DNA of 64,000 bases from an uncultured Desulfobacterales bacterium (GCA_937998305.1 CALLDL010000018.1:42618-106617); one strand, 5' to 3'; numbered from the stretch's first letter, positions 18,693 to 29,376 are shown. Numbers and translations are program-made. The notes: a model not told the origin generated them from the sequence alone.

Positions 18693-19517
18693 CTAATTAA
18701 GACGCTGGTCCGTATTTGGATTCCGCTCATTGATCAGTGAAATTTCCACCCGACGATTGGCCTGACGATTTTCAGGTAAAGTGTTATCAAACAGTGGTTG
18801 ATATTCTGAGAATCCCTGGATGGACACTCGCACAGGGGAGACGCCGTTATTGATGAGCGATTTTGCCACATTAATGGCACGGGCTGCGGACAATTCCAGA
18901 TTTGAGGGAAACTTTTCCGTATTAATGGGCGTGTTGTCCGTATGACCGGAAATTACCACCTGGTAACCCTTTTTAGAAGCAATGAATCCTGCTATCTTTT
19001 TAGAAATAAAATGATAGGCTTCGAGCAGCGTTGCTTCTCCTTCCCTGAATGTAATTCGCTCGCCCAGGACAAAGACAAGTCGGTTCTCTTCCCTTCGGAC
19101 GGAAAATACGTCGTTATCTTTTTCGTCCACAACGCTTAACACATCGGTACGGAGTTGATTAATCGCCTTGTCTAAACTTGTGTTTTTGTTCGCGGTAAAA
19201 AGAAGTTCTGTAGGGGTCATATCAGATTCTGCCAAAGATTCATTTTCCAATACCTGTTGAGAAGGGGGTGGTGTTTTGAACCCTATGGTCGGCCGATCAG
19301 TATTGGGACTGCTCGATGTCAGGTGCGTCTTGTCAGCGGACAGAGAATGAAGAAAGAGAAAAAATACCAGAAGAAGGGTCATTAGATCGACCATGCTCCA
19401 GAGCGGGACTTCTTCCTCAACGGTTTTTCGAGCCAGCATTTTCTGAAGCTGTATTCTTTTCCGTTCGGACAATTCAAGCTGATTCTTGAGTGTTTTTGTG
19501 CTGTTGTTCCTAAGCAT
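18693..19517 (-). CDS. motB: MotB-like protein with OmpA/peptidoglycan-binding domain
   Basis: PLWSMVDLMTLLLVFFLFLHSLS plug/TM, OmpA VVISGHTDNTPINTEKFPSNLELSAARAINVAKSLI. Confidence 0.85.
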   Translation of the reverse strand: MLRNNSTKTLKNQLELSERKRIQLQKMLARKTVEEEVPLWSMVDLMTLLLVFFLFLHSLSADKTHLTSSSPNTDRPTIGFKTPPPSQQVLENESLAESDMTPTELLFTANKNTSLDKAINQLRTDVLSVVDEKDNDVFSVRREENRLVFVLGERITFREGEATLLEAYHFISKKIAGFIASKKGYQVVISGHTDNTPINTEKFPSNLELSAARAINVAKSLINNGVSPVRVSIQGFSEYQPLFDNTLPENRQANRRVEISLINERNPNTDQRLN

Positions 19518-20349
19518 TTTGTCTTTTCGCTGTCAATTTTTCCATGGGATTCGAAGAAACCGGCCATTTTGATGGAACCTGTGATTCAAACAAATCCTTT
19601 TGCCTTCCCTGGCAATTCTCCATATAGGATTGCAGGTGGTACGCAATAGCCCTGGAATTTTTGTTTTGTGAAATATCTAGCACACCTTCTATAATTACAT
19701 AAAGGAGTGCGGATTCTATCTTAAGATGTTCAGATAGCTTTTTGTGCAGCGGAAGAAAAAGAAAATTGGCTATCAACAAACCATATAAAGTGGTGAGGAG
19801 TGCGATAGCCATGCCTTTGCCCATATCCGCAGGAGATCCCAGATTGTTCAAAACGTTCATCAAACCGATGATGGTGCCCAAAAACCCGATAACCGGCGCA
19901 AGCTTTTGAAGGGTATTTAAAATGTTGACGAGAGACTCCTTTCGAGAAAAATAAATTTCATATTCTTTTTCCATGATTTTGTGAATTTCAAACGGATCAT
20001 ATCCATCAACAATCAGATCGATTCCTTTGCGCAGAAAAAAATTTTTGATACGATGTGCTTCTTTCTCCAATGCCAAGTTGCCATAGAGCCTTTTTACCCG
20101 GGACAATTTTGCGATATCTTTTACCAAAATCCGATAATCCATTTCTTTGCGGCGAAAAATCACAACCAATGTTTTGAATAAATCTCTATAGCTTTTCATG
20201 GGAAAAGATAAAAAACCGATAACAATGGTACCGCCAAGCACCAGGATACCGCTTTTAAGGTTCAATATCATAGATGTTTCGCCGACAATCTTTGTCGAAA
20301 GCCCCAGAAATAACATTATCCCTGCTGCTGGAATCATTTTTCGGATCAT
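19510..20349 (-). CDS. motA: MotA/TolQ/ExbB-type proton channel
   Basis: LQKLAPVIGFLGTIIGLMNVLNNLGSPADMGKGMAIALLTTLYGLLIANFLFLPLHKKL. Confidence 0.87.
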   Translation of the reverse strand: MIRKMIPAAGIMLFLGLSTKIVGETSMILNLKSGILVLGGTIVIGFLSFPMKSYRDLFKTLVVIFRRKEMDYRILVKDIAKLSRVKRLYGNLALEKEAHRIKNFFLRKGIDLIVDGYDPFEIHKIMEKEYEIYFSRKESLVNILNTLQKLAPVIGFLGTIIGLMNVLNNLGSPADMGKGMAIALLTTLYGLLIANFLFLPLHKKLSEHLKIESALLYVIIEGVLDISQNKNSRAIAYHLQSYMENCQGRQKDLFESQVPSKWPVSSNPMEKLTAKRQNA

Positions 20350-20394
20350 TTTTCCTCTCCATAGTATTATCTTATTTATATTTGATTTACCCCG

Positions 20395-20550
20395 CTGTTT
20401 ATTGGAGCGTTGAGGAAATCCCGCTATCCGGGGTCGGAATGCTGTGGAGATCCCGTCTCAACGGGGTAGCGCGGGATGAATTCAACTAAAAGATAAGATC
20501 CCGCAGTTCACCTGCTGGAGTTTCATAAAATAGTTACACGATTTTATTTG
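20395..20550. repeat. Intergenic repeat related to 39015-39168
   Basis: Shared TTGGAGnGTnGnGGAAATCCCG, AAGATCCC(G/A)CAG..TTCACCTGC.GGAGTTTCATAAAAT..GT.ACACGATTTTATT. Confidence 0.65.
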
Positions 20551-20858
20551 TACACAAATTCATATGCAGCTAGTGTGCCACAAGGATCAATCCGAATATA
20601 TTTCACATAAATATAATAAAAACGTAGTAATCTAAATGGATTGATAGATAATATGGAAAATGTTCAGGAGGAACAAAACACAGGGGTGAGGGGAAAATAT
20701 TTCCTGTTGTTAAATGATACACAGAAAATATCGCCGCATTAACAGATGGTGAAACCATAGGGCAGGATTTGTTTGAAATTCTTTGGATTATGATCCTTTG
20801 GTAGGAGCTGGCAAAAAAACATTGATAATAAAATAAAATTCTTTTATTATTAAAGAAA

Positions 20859-20935
<77 letters not shown>

Positions 20936-21097
20936 ACATAAGAAAAAAACAGTTTTAGGTACCATATGCTCGAATTTATGTCCACAAAAAAGATGTGGAC
21001 AGATGAGTCGGTCAGGTTTTCCCTTGATCAGGATATCAACATTTACTTTTTAAAAATTCCGCCTGTTGTTTATGCAACGTTGGGGTTCATGTGAGTT

Positions 21098-22072
21098 ATG
21101 AACAAGACTGCAAAAAAAAAGGGTTACAAAAAAAGACCCGATAAAATAAAAAAGAAAAATTCGGATGATATTAAAAAGCCGGGGCATTCTTCCTCAGACA
21201 CCGCTCTAGTAAAATTTGATCCGCTTCAGCGCTATCTGTCCGAAATAAGCAAATACAAGCTTCTCACCAGAGAGCAGGAAATCGAGCTGGGTAAAAGAGT
21301 TCAGGAAGAGGGAGACACAGAGGCTGCTTACGTTTTAGTAACAGCCAACCTGAGGCTTGTGGTTAAGATCGCGCTTGAATTTCAGAGGGTCTGGATGCAG
21401 AATCTTTTAGACCTGATTCAGGAAGGAAATATCGGACTGATGCAAGCGGTTAGAAAATTTGATCCCTACAAAAATGTGAAGTTTTCATATTACGCTTCAT
21501 TTTGGATAAAGGCTTATATACTCAAATTTATTATGGATAACTGGCGTCTTGTAAAAATCGGGACAACCCAGGGGCAGCGGAAATTATTTTTTAAGCTCAA
21601 AAAGGAAAAGCAGAAACTCATTGATCAGGGGTTTGATCCCAAGCCAAAACTTCTTTCAGAAAGATTGGGTGTGTCTGAGAGAGAAATCGTAGATATGGAT
21701 CAGCGACTTGATGGATGGGACGTTTCTCTGGATGCTCCGTTAAAGGATGATTCTGATGCGGGAAGGATAGAATTTTTGAGTTCAGAGGTAGAATCTACAG
21801 AAGATCAAGTGGCAAAAAAGGAGATCGAAACCCTTCTTCATAATAAAATTGACGAGTTCAAAAAAACGATGACGGCTAGGGAGCTTGAAATATTCGAAAA
21901 GCGAATTTTTGCAGACAGCCCGGCCACCTTGCAGGATATTGGTGATCGTTACGGTATATCAAGGGAACGTGTTCGTCAGGTTGAAAAAAATATAATCAAA
22001 AAACTAAGAGTGTTTTTTAAACAGGACATGCCTGATTTCGATTCTTACGACAGTGTCAAGGTTTCAAGTTAA
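21098..22072 (+). CDS. rpoH: RNA polymerase sigma-32 family factor RpoH
   Basis: PLQRYLSEISKYKLLTREQEIELGKRV, LLDLIQEGNIGLMQAVRKFDPYKNVKFSYYASFWIKAYI, QRKLFFKLKKEKQKL (RpoH-box-like), C-terminal HTH. Confidence 0.9.
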   Translation: MNKTAKKKGYKKRPDKIKKKNSDDIKKPGHSSSDTALVKFDPLQRYLSEISKYKLLTREQEIELGKRVQEEGDTEAAYVLVTANLRLVVKIALEFQRVWMQNLLDLIQEGNIGLMQAVRKFDPYKNVKFSYYASFWIKAYILKFIMDNWRLVKIGTTQGQRKLFFKLKKEKQKLIDQGFDPKPKLLSERLGVSEREIVDMDQRLDGWDVSLDAPLKDDSDAGRIEFLSSEVESTEDQVAKKEIETLLHNKIDEFKKTMTARELEIFEKRIFADSPATLQDIGDRYGISRERVRQVEKNIIKKLRVFFKQDMPDFDSYDSVKVSS

Positions 22073-22090
22073 AACAGGACATTTTTAAAA

Positions 22091-23809
22091 ATGAAAGTCA
22101 GCTCACTAAACCTGGCCATTGTAATTATGGTCATTTTATTTTTATCAGGTTGTGCACCTGATAGAAAAAAAACATTGCGATTGGATGAAAAACAGACAGA
22201 CACGGCGGTGGATGGCGTTGAACCTGAAAGTTCCTATTTCTATTTTACGGAAGCACAGTTACATCGGAATAAAGGTGATTTGGATAAGGCCATTCAATAT
22301 CTCAATAAAGCCATTCAACATGATCCGGAGTCTTCATATTTACAATTAGAATTGGCAGTTCTTTATCTTCAGCAAAAGGATAATACAAGCGCGTTAAACA
22401 TTGTCGAAAAGGTCATAAAAAAAGATCCGGAGAACATCAAGGCGCTGATCATTTATGGGAAGGTAAAACAGGAAGCAAAAAATTTTGAGGCTTCGGAAAA
22501 AGCATATGAAAAAATTATTAACATAGATCCAAAGCAAAAAAATATATATCTCCTTTTGGGCGGTTTGTACATGCAGGAAGACAAGCTGGATTCAGCCTTA
22601 AAGACCTTTCAAAAGCTTGTTCATAACTTTCCCGAATCATATGCCGGGCATTTCTTTATTGGAAAGATTTATGTTGCTCAAGACAATTTGGTAGGCGCTG
22701 AAACGGAATTTAAAAAAACCTTGGAATTAAATTCAGATCTTGAAGAGCCACGTTATGAACTTTTGAATCTGTATAAAACATTAGGAAAAGAAAAAGAAAT
22801 TGTTCGGCTATACAAAAGCCTTTTAGCAAAGGATCCCCAAAACATCTTAGCCGCAATGGAACTGGGATACTTTTATTATCAAAAGGGAAAGAAAAAGGAT
22901 GCTGAAAAAATATTCAAGGAGTTGGGCAATAGAAGCATCGTTGAAACAGAAGTGGTGAGAACGGTGGTTCAACTCTATTTAGATAAAAAGAAATATGATG
23001 AGGCCGTTGTTATACTTCAAGGAATGTTGAAGGGGGCGCCGAAAAACTCTGATCTTCATTACGTTATCGCCGTAACTTTTGATGGGAAAAAAGATTGGGA
23101 AAAGGCGATTGGGCATTTTAAAAAAGTAACGTCGGATTCCAAATTTTATTCAGAAGCGACGGTTCATATTGCATTTTTATATCAGAAACATAACAATACT
23201 CAAAAAGCAATCGATTATTTGAAAGGTGTCATCAAGGACACGCCGGACAATCCAGACTTTCTGCTCTATCTGGGCTCGCTTTATGAAGAAGAAGAAGAAT
23301 TTGAAAAGGCTGAAAACGTTCTTAAACAGGGTCTTTCAATTGAGCCCAACAACTCCGGTATCCATTTTCGTCTGGGTGTCGTTTATGATAAATGGGGTAA
23401 GAAAAAGTCTTCCATAGCACAGATGAAAACCGTTATAAGTATTGAACCCAAGAATGCCAATGCATTGAATTATTTAGGTTATACATATGCTGACATGGGA
23501 GAAAATCTAGATGAAGCCGAACGCCTTATCAAGGCGGCGTTAGAAGAAAAACCGGATGACGGTTATATTACCGACAGCCTTGGCTGGGTTTATTTTAAAA
23601 AAGGACTTTTCAACAAAGCGGTGAAATATCTGGAAAAGGCCGTAAGCCTGGTACCTGACGATCCTATTATATTAGAACATATGGGGGATGCATACTTTAA
23701 AATAAGCCATAAAGAAAAAGCACTTCAATTCTATAAACGGTCACTGTCAAAGAAAAAGAAAGACAAGGAACATCTTGAAAAAAAGATCCAGGAACTGACC
23801 GGTAAATGA
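22091..23809 (+). CDS. TPR-repeat lipoprotein
   Basis: Lipobox LFLSGCAP; tandem TPRs throughout. Confidence 0.9.
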   Translation: MKVSSLNLAIVIMVILFLSGCAPDRKKTLRLDEKQTDTAVDGVEPESSYFYFTEAQLHRNKGDLDKAIQYLNKAIQHDPESSYLQLELAVLYLQQKDNTSALNIVEKVIKKDPENIKALIIYGKVKQEAKNFEASEKAYEKIINIDPKQKNIYLLLGGLYMQEDKLDSALKTFQKLVHNFPESYAGHFFIGKIYVAQDNLVGAETEFKKTLELNSDLEEPRYELLNLYKTLGKEKEIVRLYKSLLAKDPQNILAAMELGYFYYQKGKKKDAEKIFKELGNRSIVETEVVRTVVQLYLDKKKYDEAVVILQGMLKGAPKNSDLHYVIAVTFDGKKDWEKAIGHFKKVTSDSKFYSEATVHIAFLYQKHNNTQKAIDYLKGVIKDTPDNPDFLLYLGSLYEEEEEFEKAENVLKQGLSIEPNNSGIHFRLGVVYDKWGKKKSSIAQMKTVISIEPKNANALNYLGYTYADMGENLDEAERLIKAALEEKPDDGYITDSLGWVYFKKGLFNKAVKYLEKAVSLVPDDPIILEHMGDAYFKISHKEKALQFYKRSLSKKKKDKEHLEKKIQELTGK

Positions 23810-24666
23810 ATGGTTCAACTCAAAATATGCAACTCCCAACGATTCTTTTCATCTGCATATTTTTTATCTCTGCCTGCACCAGCCTTTCCCATAGAATTTC
23901 GGAAGAATCAACAGGATATCATTCGCCATCTGAAGCCAAAGCGATTATTTCGATTCTGAAAAGCCAAAATCATAGACTCAAAACCATCAAAGGTGTGGGT
24001 AGAATAAGCTTTTTGGAAAGTGAGGAAAAGGAGATGACCACCCGAATCGCTTGGGTTGCATCCACACCCGATAAAATTCGAATTACACTTAGCAGCGTTT
24101 CAGGGCATCCTATGGTCAGTGCCGCAAACGACGGCCAGTGGTTCTATTTTGTTTCCCATGCCAGTGGTGATTTTTATAAAAAACGCCCTACAAATTTCAA
24201 TATGAAACGTTTTTTTTCAGTATCTATTAAATCCGAAGACATTGTTGATATTTTGTTTGGTCGTATTCCGGTGGTAGAGTATGATTCAACGGATTTCATG
24301 GAAGACAGGTCTTTAAAGGGTCGACCCGATAAAGACTTCGAGAGTGCCGAAGTCTCATTTTTAAATAAGGATATTAAAGGGAACAAAAATTACTCTGTTC
24401 TTGTTCTAAAAAATAAATGGGGAAATATTCGAGAGAAGATTTATCTTAACGATAGACAAGATGTTTACAAGATCGAAATGTTCGACTCAACCGGCGACCT
24501 TGTGTACCGGTTAGAACTAATTAGAATGCAGGAAATTAAATCCTATCGAGTTCCATATCGACTGAAGGTTTTAAATGACGATGGGGCGGGTTTCCAACTC
24601 GATCTGGATCGATACTGGGCTGATGCTAAAGTTTCTACGTCTGTTTTTACGTTGACACCTCCGTAA
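23806..24666 (+). CDS. LolB/DUF4292-like outer-membrane lipoprotein
   Basis: Lipobox FFISACTS; KTIKGVGRISFLESEEKEMTTRIAWVASTPDKIRITL; 4-nt overlap with TPR gene. Confidence 0.7.
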   Translation: MNGSTQNMQLPTILFICIFFISACTSLSHRISEESTGYHSPSEAKAIISILKSQNHRLKTIKGVGRISFLESEEKEMTTRIAWVASTPDKIRITLSSVSGHPMVSAANDGQWFYFVSHASGDFYKKRPTNFNMKRFFSVSIKSEDIVDILFGRIPVVEYDSTDFMEDRSLKGRPDKDFESAEVSFLNKDIKGNKNYSVLVLKNKWGNIREKIYLNDRQDVYKIEMFDSTGDLVYRLELIRMQEIKSYRVPYRLKVLNDDGAGFQLDLDRYWADAKVSTSVFTLTPP

Positions 24667-24715
24667 TAAAGTTGAGTGCAGTAAAAATGTAAGGATTATC
24701 TCCCGAGTTGTAGTT

Positions 24716-25006
24716 AATTGAGGGGTCGGGGAGTTTTTCTACTAAATCCTTGAATATTAGCGGAATGGATGATCTTTTTTTAAAACGGGTGCTGTTTGAG
24801 TGGCTTAGGGATCGTTAGAAAGAACAGGCGCACGCCGAAATCGTATCTTTAAATAAATTGCAAATTATACAGTGAACCCATTGATTTTTTAAAGATTGGT
24901 TCCTGTTCTTTCTTTACGGAGCCTTGCCACGAGTTCACGCGTTTTAAATAAAGGTTATCCATGGAGCGATTTGACAAACAAAAACACCCCGATCCCTGAA
25001 ATAATT
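24716..25006. repeat. Dispersed approx. 300-bp palindromic element, copy A
   Basis: Ends AATTGAGGGGTCGGGGAGTTTTT / AAAAACACCCCGATCCCTGAAATAATT; internal inverted GAAAGAACAGG / CCTGTTCTTTC. Confidence 0.78.
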
Positions 25007-25034
25007 AGCGCAAAATTTAATAATTTATGGACCA

Positions 25035-25502
25035 ATGGATAGTGCAAATGAGATACGCTTTGCTGCGGAGATGACCTTGGGGAAGCTGTCGAAATGGCTT
25101 CGAATACTTGGCTTTGATACCATTTATGCGTCAAATGTTACCGGAGAAAAATTGATCGATACAGCAAGAGGCCGCATCTTGCTCACCCGCACAAAACGAA
25201 TCCGGAACATGAAAATCGCAAAAGAGCGTATCTTTATAACTTCGAACCATCCATTTGAACAGCTTCGGGAAGTCGTTTTGGCGCTGGGCATTGCAAAAGA
25301 GGATATGCGACCTTTTTCAAGATGCATCCAATGCAACGCGTCGATCCGGTGGGTTGAAAAAAATGCTGTTCGGGGAAAGGTTCCCGATTATATCTGGGAA
25401 ACCCAGGACACGTTCCACACTTGCAATCATTGCCGGCGAATATACTGGTCCGGTAGCCATATCCAGCGGAGTCGTGATATCATAAAAAGAGTATTTAAAT
25501 GA
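25035..25502 (+). CDS. Mut7-C RNase (PIN-like) domain protein with zinc ribbon
   Basis: FAAEMTLGKLSKWLRILGFDTIYASN.., RILLTRTKRI, CIQC..CNHCRRIYWSGSHIQR. Confidence 0.88.
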   Translation: MDSANEIRFAAEMTLGKLSKWLRILGFDTIYASNVTGEKLIDTARGRILLTRTKRIRNMKIAKERIFITSNHPFEQLREVVLALGIAKEDMRPFSRCIQCNASIRWVEKNAVRGKVPDYIWETQDTFHTCNHCRRIYWSGSHIQRSRDIIKRVFK

Positions 25503-26290
25503 CATGGAAAAAATCTAAAAAAGTCATCGCGCTCGAAGCCCGTCTCAAAGACTGCAAAAATGTCATTACCCTTGGTGTTCGGCCGAATTTCTGTGATTAT
25601 AGCCCCAAGGAAGCGGTCATGATCCGCGATGCCCGAAAAATATACTATCCGACCACGTTTTATGCCGAACTGTTTGACGCCATGGGAAAAGAAACATTTC
25701 CCAGTTATCATACCTACAAATGTGTACAGGACAAGATCAAGCAGACCGCCTTGTTTGATCTTCTTGAAATACCACATCCTAAGACGAGGGTGTTTTATGG
25801 GAAGCGCCAAAAAAGCAACATTCAGAATCATTTTAAATTTCCATTTATCGCCAAAATTCCTAGAGGATCGGCCATGGGAAGAGGCGTATACTTGATACGA
25901 AATCCGGAAGACCTTTTATCATACTGCAGCCTGACAACCCCGGCATATATACAAGAATATATACCGTTGGACCGCGATATTCGAGTGGTGGTTATTGGAA
26001 ACGAGATTGTGCATGCCTACTGGCGCATTGCGCCTCCCGATGATTTCAGAAGCAATGTTGCAGTTGGTGCAACCATCAGTTTCGACCCTATTCCGCAAAA
26101 CGCCCTCGATCTTGCCCTGGATACTGCCCGAAAATGTCAGTGGAATGATGTTGGAATCGACATCGTTGACGATAACGGAGCACTTTATGTTCTTGAGGCC
26201 AATATGAAATACGGGAAGGAAGGATTTCGCAAGGCAGGAATGGATTACATTAAACTTATGGAGCGTATGATCGAGAATGGACACATTTAA
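25499..26290 (+). CDS. RimK-like ATP-grasp protein
   Basis: FPFIAKIPRGSAMGRGVYLI, YIQEYIPLDRDIRVVVIGNEIVHAYWRIAP, VGIDIVDDNGALYVLEANMKYG. Confidence 0.85.
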   Translation: MTWKKSKKVIALEARLKDCKNVITLGVRPNFCDYSPKEAVMIRDARKIYYPTTFYAELFDAMGKETFPSYHTYKCVQDKIKQTALFDLLEIPHPKTRVFYGKRQKSNIQNHFKFPFIAKIPRGSAMGRGVYLIRNPEDLLSYCSLTTPAYIQEYIPLDRDIRVVVIGNEIVHAYWRIAPPDDFRSNVAVGATISFDPIPQNALDLALDTARKCQWNDVGIDIVDDNGALYVLEANMKYGKEGFRKAGMDYIKLMERMIENGHI

Positions 26291-27446
26291 AGACCAAAAT
26301 CTTAACATCATCAGCCTGGCGCTGAAAGAGCGAGAAACCGAGATATTGTCACCGGTGGCAACATTGAGTGACGACGGGGTGCGTCGTTTTCATGATGCGC
26401 GTCTTGAAGAGGGATATCGTCAGACGTTTTCAGTGGATGTGGATCGTATTCTGCATTCACGCGCCTACACAAGATATATCGACAAAACCCAGGTCTTTTA
26501 TCTGATTCACCATGATCACATTACGCACCGGGTTTTGCATGTTCAACTGGTGTCGAAAATTGCAAGAACCATTGGGCGTTGTCAGGGGTTAAACGAGGAT
26601 TTAATCGAAGCCATTGCATTGGGTCATGATATCGGGCACACTCCCTTCGGACACGACGGCGAAAGGTTTTTATCCGAACTTTGCAGAGCCAGTGGTATTG
26701 GCGACTTCCACCACAACGTTCAGAGCGTTCAGTTTTTAGACCGTGTAGAACGCAAGGGTAAAGGATGGAATTTGTGCCTTCAGACACTGGATGGGATACT
26801 TTGTCATGATGGAGAAGTTCATAACAAGGTTCTTAAACCTGAGCGAAACAAGACATTTGAGTTGATAGAAAAAGAGATGGCGCTGAAAAAGGAAAATCCT
26901 TTGACCCAACTCATGCCCATGACCCTGGAGGGATGTGTGGTTCGGATGGCAGATACCATCAGCTACATCGGTCGTGATATAGAGGATGCCATCCGGCTCA
27001 ATATGATTAAACGATCTGATCTTCCAAAAGAGAGTGTGGATGTTCTCGGAAATACAAACGGAACCATTGTTTATCATCTTGTCACAGATATTATCAATAC
27101 CAGCTTTCAAAACCCCTACATTGCTTTCAGTCAGAAAATATCCGAGGCCTTAAAGCGACTGAAGGAGTTCAACCTTGAGCACATCTACATGAACCCAAAA
27201 ATAAAAAAAGATACAGACACCATAAAAACACTTTTTGGGATACTTTTTGAACAGTATCTTGATGATATTGGAAATGAAAATCGGTCATCCGTAATATTTA
27301 CGGGTTTTTTAAAAGATATGTCTGAAGATTATATTCAAAATCACTGCAAAGAGGAAATCGTCAGGGATTTTATTGCCGGTATGACAGATCAGTATTTTTT
27401 GAGGCAGTGTCCTGAAGACATGCGACCGGAAATTATTAGTAAGTAA
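26277..27446 (+). CDS. dgt: dGTPase-like HD hydrolase
   Basis: RILHSRAYTRYIDKTQVF, THRVLHVQLVSKIARTIGR, AIALGHDIGHTPFGHDGERFL. Confidence 0.9.
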   Translation: MDTFKDQNLNIISLALKERETEILSPVATLSDDGVRRFHDARLEEGYRQTFSVDVDRILHSRAYTRYIDKTQVFYLIHHDHITHRVLHVQLVSKIARTIGRCQGLNEDLIEAIALGHDIGHTPFGHDGERFLSELCRASGIGDFHHNVQSVQFLDRVERKGKGWNLCLQTLDGILCHDGEVHNKVLKPERNKTFELIEKEMALKKENPLTQLMPMTLEGCVVRMADTISYIGRDIEDAIRLNMIKRSDLPKESVDVLGNTNGTIVYHLVTDIINTSFQNPYIAFSQKISEALKRLKEFNLEHIYMNPKIKKDTDTIKTLFGILFEQYLDDIGNENRSSVIFTGFLKDMSEDYIQNHCKEEIVRDFIAGMTDQYFLRQCPEDMRPEIISK

Positions 27447-27448
27447 AA

Positions 27449-27590
27449 AAGTTTAAAGTGCCTAAAGTGAACTAAAGTGACTAAAATTAAGGTATTTTAT
27501 CATTTTTTAAATTGGCTTCGCCGTAGGCGGATTCCACAACTTTAGCTCACTTTAGCTCACTTCAAACTTTAGTCACTTTTACGATTCTTC
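27449..27590. repeat. Intergenic palindrome of the AGTTTAAAGTG-nCTAAAGTGA family
   Basis: aagtttaaagtgcctaaagtgaactaaagtgactaaaattaagg ... actttagctcactttagctcacttcaaactttagtcactttt. Confidence 0.7.
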
Positions 27591-27655
27591 GCCATGTTGA
27601 ATGCGATGGCCTATTATAAAATGCGTTATCGAACTTATGAATCAGAGCACTAAGC

Positions 27656-28435
27656 ATGAAAAAATCCAAAAATCCGTATAAGCAACACGAAAAATTTAAA
27701 TCCCAGAAGCGGTCTTATCGAAATTTGGTCTTAAAAGACAATCTGGTCGATTTCAGGGCAACCGTTAAAGAAACAGATCTATTTGTACAAGCATTAAAAC
27801 CGCTTGAAGGGATTACAAGGGAGCTGATTTTAGAAAAGAGAGGATATATAGAAAACTACTTAAAGAGGTATCCTGAATTCGCTCGGACGCTAAAACCATG
27901 GCGCGTTCAGGGTCCTGAACCGATGATTATCCATGAGATGGCGCTTTCGGGTGAAAAGGCCGGTGTCGGTCCAATGGCAGCGGTCGCCGGTGCAATTGCC
28001 GAATATGTGGGAAGCGCTCTGCTAAAATATAGCGATGAAGTGGTGGTGGAAAATGGTGGGGATGTCTTTTTAAGGTTGGATAATCCTGTTACCATCGGTA
28101 TTTTTGCAGGAGCATCTCCTTTAAGCTTGCGTATGGGAATTTGTGTTGAATCAAGGGAAAAACCTATCTCAATATGCACATCATCGGGAACCGTCGGCCA
28201 TTCGTTAAGCCTGGGAAAGGCGGATGCCGTCTGCGTGGTGTCAGATTCTTGCTCCCTTGCTGATGCCGCTGCGACGTCCATCGGAAATCGAGTAACATCG
28301 AAAACCCATATCCAGCCGGCCATCGATTTTGGGAGACATATTGAAGGCGTTAGGGGAATTGTTGTCATTATCGGCGATGACGTCGGTATTTGGGGTGACC
28401 TGAAGGTGGTGCCGCTTAAATTAGAAAAGGGTTGA
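27656..28435 (+). CDS. UPF0280 family protein
   Basis: VGPMAAVAGAIAEYVGSALL..EVVVENGGDVFLR..ICTSSGTVGHSLSLGKADAVCVVSDSCSLADAAATSIGNRV. Confidence 0.9.
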   Translation: MKKSKNPYKQHEKFKSQKRSYRNLVLKDNLVDFRATVKETDLFVQALKPLEGITRELILEKRGYIENYLKRYPEFARTLKPWRVQGPEPMIIHEMALSGEKAGVGPMAAVAGAIAEYVGSALLKYSDEVVVENGGDVFLRLDNPVTIGIFAGASPLSLRMGICVESREKPISICTSSGTVGHSLSLGKADAVCVVSDSCSLADAAATSIGNRVTSKTHIQPAIDFGRHIEGVRGIVVIIGDDVGIWGDLKVVPLKLEKG

Positions 28436-28498
28436 GTTTTAAGCTCGAAAAGGGTAGATGGACTGGAAACAGCATTCACTGGATGAGGAGTATATCAT

Positions 28499-28984
28499 AT
28501 GAAAACCATGTGGGCGCCCTGGCGTATGGAATATATTCTGGGCGAAAAGGATGAGGGATGTATCTTTTGCAGAGCGCTTTCAGATCAGGATAACCTGACC
28601 TTATACAAAGGAAAGGTAACGATGGTCGTTATGAATAAATATCCTTACATCAACGGCCATCTGTTGATTGCACCCACCCGTCATTTATCCTTGTTGGAAC
28701 AATTGAGTAAAAACGAAATGGGAGATCTTCTTGAGACCGTAGAGAAGTCTGTGGGGATATTAAAAAAGGTGATGAATCCGGACGGCTTCAACGTCGGGCT
28801 TAACCTTGGGAAAGTGGCAGGCGCCGGTGTTGAAGAACACCTCCATTTCCATATTGTCCCAAGGTGGTCCGGTGATACCAATGCCTTGACCGTATTTGCC
28901 GATGTACGTGTCATACCGGAGCATTTACAGGCCACTTTCAATAACCTAAAGCCATACTTTGATAAAATTGAATTAACGAGCTGA
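28499..28984 (+). CDS. HIT family hydrolase / AP4A phosphorylase-like
   Basis: MWAPWRMEYILGEKDEGCIFCRA, NKYPYINGHLLIAPTRH, EEHLHFHIVPRW. Confidence 0.92.
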   Translation: MKTMWAPWRMEYILGEKDEGCIFCRALSDQDNLTLYKGKVTMVVMNKYPYINGHLLIAPTRHLSLLEQLSKNEMGDLLETVEKSVGILKKVMNPDGFNVGLNLGKVAGAGVEEHLHFHIVPRWSGDTNALTVFADVRVIPEHLQATFNNLKPYFDKIELTS

Positions 28985-29001
28985 AACTAAAGGAGATAAA
29001 A

Positions 29002-29376
29002 ATGAAAAAAATTAAGATCGCTCTCTGGATAATCCTTCTCGGCTTTATCGTAATCATCTTTCTTTCGAACAAAGATTATTTTATGGCAAAACAAGGCATT
29101 CAGATAAATATTCCCTTTACGGAACCTCTTCAGATTCAGGAATTGCCCAATGCCATCTATTTTCTTGTTTTTTTCCTTGCAGGTTTTTTGGTCGCTTATT
29201 TCATCAGTCTTTCCGAGCGATTCAAATCGAAAAAGACAATCAAAAATTTAAATGCTGCAGCCACTTCTCAACTGAAAGAAATTTCAGTACTTAAAAAGGA
29301 GGTTGATTCATTAAAGAGTAGCGCTTTTAACAGTCAAACAGCGCCCGAAGATCAAAACATAACCGGCGCGACCTAA
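29002..29376 (+). CDS. LapA-domain small membrane protein
   Basis: Two TM segments, VFFLAGFLVAYFISLSERFKSKKTIK, coiled-coil tail. Confidence 0.8.
   Translation: MKKIKIALWIILLGFIVIIFLSNKDYFMAKQGIQINIPFTEPLQIQELPNAIYFLVFFLAGFLVAYFISLSERFKSKKTIKNLNAAATSQLKEISVLKKEVDSLKSSAFNSQTAPEDQNITGAT

Noticed and set aside
19510-20349. motAB pair as sign of a flagellar locus
   Set aside because: No other flagellar genes nearby; could equally be a Tol/Exb-like energy transducer, so no system-level claim is made.
25427-25831. 134-aa minus-strand ORF
   Set aside because: Antisense to Mut7-C/ATP-grasp genes with recognisable motifs on the + strand.
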